This document shows, in pieces, positions 61,528-62,447 of a DNA stretch of 62,447 bases. Under the pieces are notes generated by a model. It did no database searches and was not told the DNA's origin. It was given only the letters and a program-made list of their open reading frames with translations. Every line of letters begins with the position of its first letter. Within the stretch, counting starts at the first letter, position 1. The position numbers were made by a program, and so were the translations under genes. The stretch is from Actinomycetota bacterium (GTDB lineage: Bacteria > Actinomycetota > Thermoleophilia > Solirubrobacterales > 70-9), in NCBI GenBank assembly GCA_018268605.1, contig JAFDWG010000318.1, forward strand, positions 1 through 62,447, read 5' to 3'.

Positions 61528-62447
61528 GTGAACGTCGAAGCGCTCGAAAAGGCGGTCGCCGAAGGCGCGGTGGACACTGTGCTGTTGGCGATCGCCGACA
61601 TGGAGGGTCGCCTGCAGGGCAAGCGGCTGACCGCCGGGCACTTCCTCGGCGAGGTGCGCGAGCACGGGGCCGAGGGGTGTAACTACCTGCTCGCGGTCGA
61701 CGTCGACATGGAAACGGTCGGCGGCTACGCGATGTCCTCGTGGGACACCGGCTACGGGGACTTCGAGATGGTCCCCGACCTCTCCACCCTGCGGATGGTG
61801 CCGTGGCTGCCGGGCACGGCGATGGTGCTCGCCGACCTGCAGTGGGCCGACGGCAGGGAAGTCGCGGCGTCCCCGCGGCAGATCCTGCGCAAGCAGTTGG
61901 AGCGTCTGGAGAAACGCGGGATGAGCGCCAACGCCGCCACCGAGCTCGAGTTCATCGTCTTCCGCGACACCTACGAGGCGGCCTGGAAGAAGGGCTTCCA
62001 CGACCTCGAGCCGGCGAATTTCTACAACATCGACTACTCGCTGCTGGGGACGGCGCGGGTGGAGCCGCTGATCCGGCGGATCCGCAACGAGATGGGCGGC
62101 GCCGGGCTGACGGTGGAGAACTCGAAGGGCGAGTGCAACCTCGGCCAGCACGAGGTCAACTTCCGCTACGAGGACGCGCTGCGGAGCGCCGACAACCACG
62201 CCGTCTACAAGAACGGCGCCAAGGAGATCGCCTCCCAGGAGGAGATGTCGATCACCTTCATGGCGAAGTTCAACGAGCGCGAGGGGAACTCGTGCCACAT
62301 CCACATCTCGCTGGCGAATGCCGATGGCGGCAACGCCTTCGCCGCCGACCAGCGGCTCTTCGAGAGCTTCGTCGCCGGCCAGATCGCCTGCATGCGGGAG
62401 CTGACCCTCCTCTACGCGCCGCATATCAACTCCTACAAGCGCTTCGC
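61528..62447 (+). CDS. glutamine-synthetase-like ligase, C-terminus beyond window
   Basis: 306 residues visible from GTG 61528; the remaining third of the usual ~450 lies outside. GS beta-grasp: IADMEGRLQGKRLTAGHFL, DVDMETVGGYAMSSWDTGYGD, then catalytic-domain motifs ATELEFIVF, VENSKGECNLGQHEVNF and GNSCHIHISLANADGGNAF. This is the class of gamma-glutamyl-polyamine/ethanolamide synthetases (PuuA, GlnA3/GlnA4) rather than GlnA1 by the N-terminal sequence and context. Joins glutamate to an amine for breakdown. It starts 10 bases after the permease stop. Confidence 0.85.
   Translation, partial: MNVEALEKAVAEGAVDTVLLAIADMEGRLQGKRLTAGHFLGEVREHGAEGCNYLLAVDVDMETVGGYAMSSWDTGYGDFEMVPDLSTLRMVPWLPGTAMVLADLQWADGREVAASPRQILRKQLERLEKRGMSANAATELEFIVFRDTYEAAWKKGFHDLEPANFYNIDYSLLGTARVEPLIRRIRNEMGGAGLTVENSKGECNLGQHEVNFRYEDALRSADNHAVYKNGAKEIASQEEMSITFMAKFNEREGNSCHIHISLANADGGNAFAADQRLFESFVAGQIACMRELTLLYAPHINSYKRF

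Overview
The window is high-GC bacterial DNA. Genes are densely packed and often overlap by 4 bases at GTGA, TTGA or TGATG junctions. GTG and TTG starts are common, and clear Shine-Dalgarno sites are few. The protein families present (ImuB, DUF6504 and DnaE2 under an actinobacterial-type SOS box, F420-type LLM and PPOX relatives, an ECF42 sigma factor with a DGPF partner, DICT-domain MerR, ArsR-type winged helix) suggest an actinomycete, possibly Thermoleophilia (Solirubrobacterales). That placement is inference from family content, not from a marker gene. No rRNA, tRNA, CRISPR array, insertion sequence or prophage was recognised.

Layout. 1-2.5 kb: purM (cut by the window edge), uppP and dedA on the minus strand. 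2.5-14.5 kb: a surface-polysaccharide locus with a CapD-type dehydratase, a LytR_C protein, a FlgD-Ig-like protein, an O-antigen ligase/polymerase, a flippase, three glycosyltransferases, an initiating sugar-phosphate transferase, a GNAT and a FemAB-like acyltransferase; tatA is embedded in it. 14.5-19.4 kb: metF, a sugar porter, an enoyl-CoA hydratase and two tandem TetR genes with a palindrome between them. 19.4-24.1 kb: an SOS mutagenesis operon (imuB, DUF6504, dnaE2) with a LexA-type box directly before the imuB start and a long perfect palindrome inside the dnaE2 reading frame. 24.1-27.3 kb: an SDR/quinone-oxidoreductase pair and an MFS exporter. 27.3-34.2 kb: regulators and signalling, including soxR with a recognisable target promoter, an RsbW-like kinase, a PAS-PAS-GAF-PP2C phosphatase, a DHA2 exporter, a GGDEF remnant and a MerR-DICT regulator.

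34.2-45.6 kb: a GroES-like protein, an AbiEi/DUF559 protein, kup, a broken SGNH gene, SDR, GNAT, a secreted SGNH hydrolase, an HDAC-like deacetylase, the ECF42/DGPF pair, GNAT and PaiB, then a divergent unit made of a 19-codon ORF and an ArsR-like regulator. 45.6-52.3 kb: an L,D-transpeptidase, a PQQ-propeller lipoprotein, and a run of decaying redox genes (aldo/keto reductase remnant, LLM remnant, frameshifted PPOX) around an intact zinc alcohol dehydrogenase and a UGT-like glycosyltransferase. 52.3-55.6 kb: DUF4337, a coiled-coil protein, and a TetR/DHA2 exporter pair. 55.7-62.4 kb: a catabolic cluster with a FadR-type regulator, a DMGDH/sarcosine-dehydrogenase-like FAD-GcvT enzyme, a choline/ethanolamine-kinase-like phosphotransferase, an APC permease and a glutamine-synthetase-like ligase cut by the right edge. 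This suggests uptake and breakdown of a small amine.

The most unusual items are: the in-frame palindromic insertion in dnaE2; an intergenic repeat (27.3 and 47.4 kb) that supplies the stop codon of the convergent gene in both copies; the 19-codon ORF with its own strong ribosome site and terminator, divergent from an ArsR-like gene with an 18-base repeat; and a MerR-type 19-base-spacer promoter carrying a SoxR box in front of a DUF5519 gene. At least five genes have lost internal pieces or shifted frame, so the accessory part of the window is being eroded.
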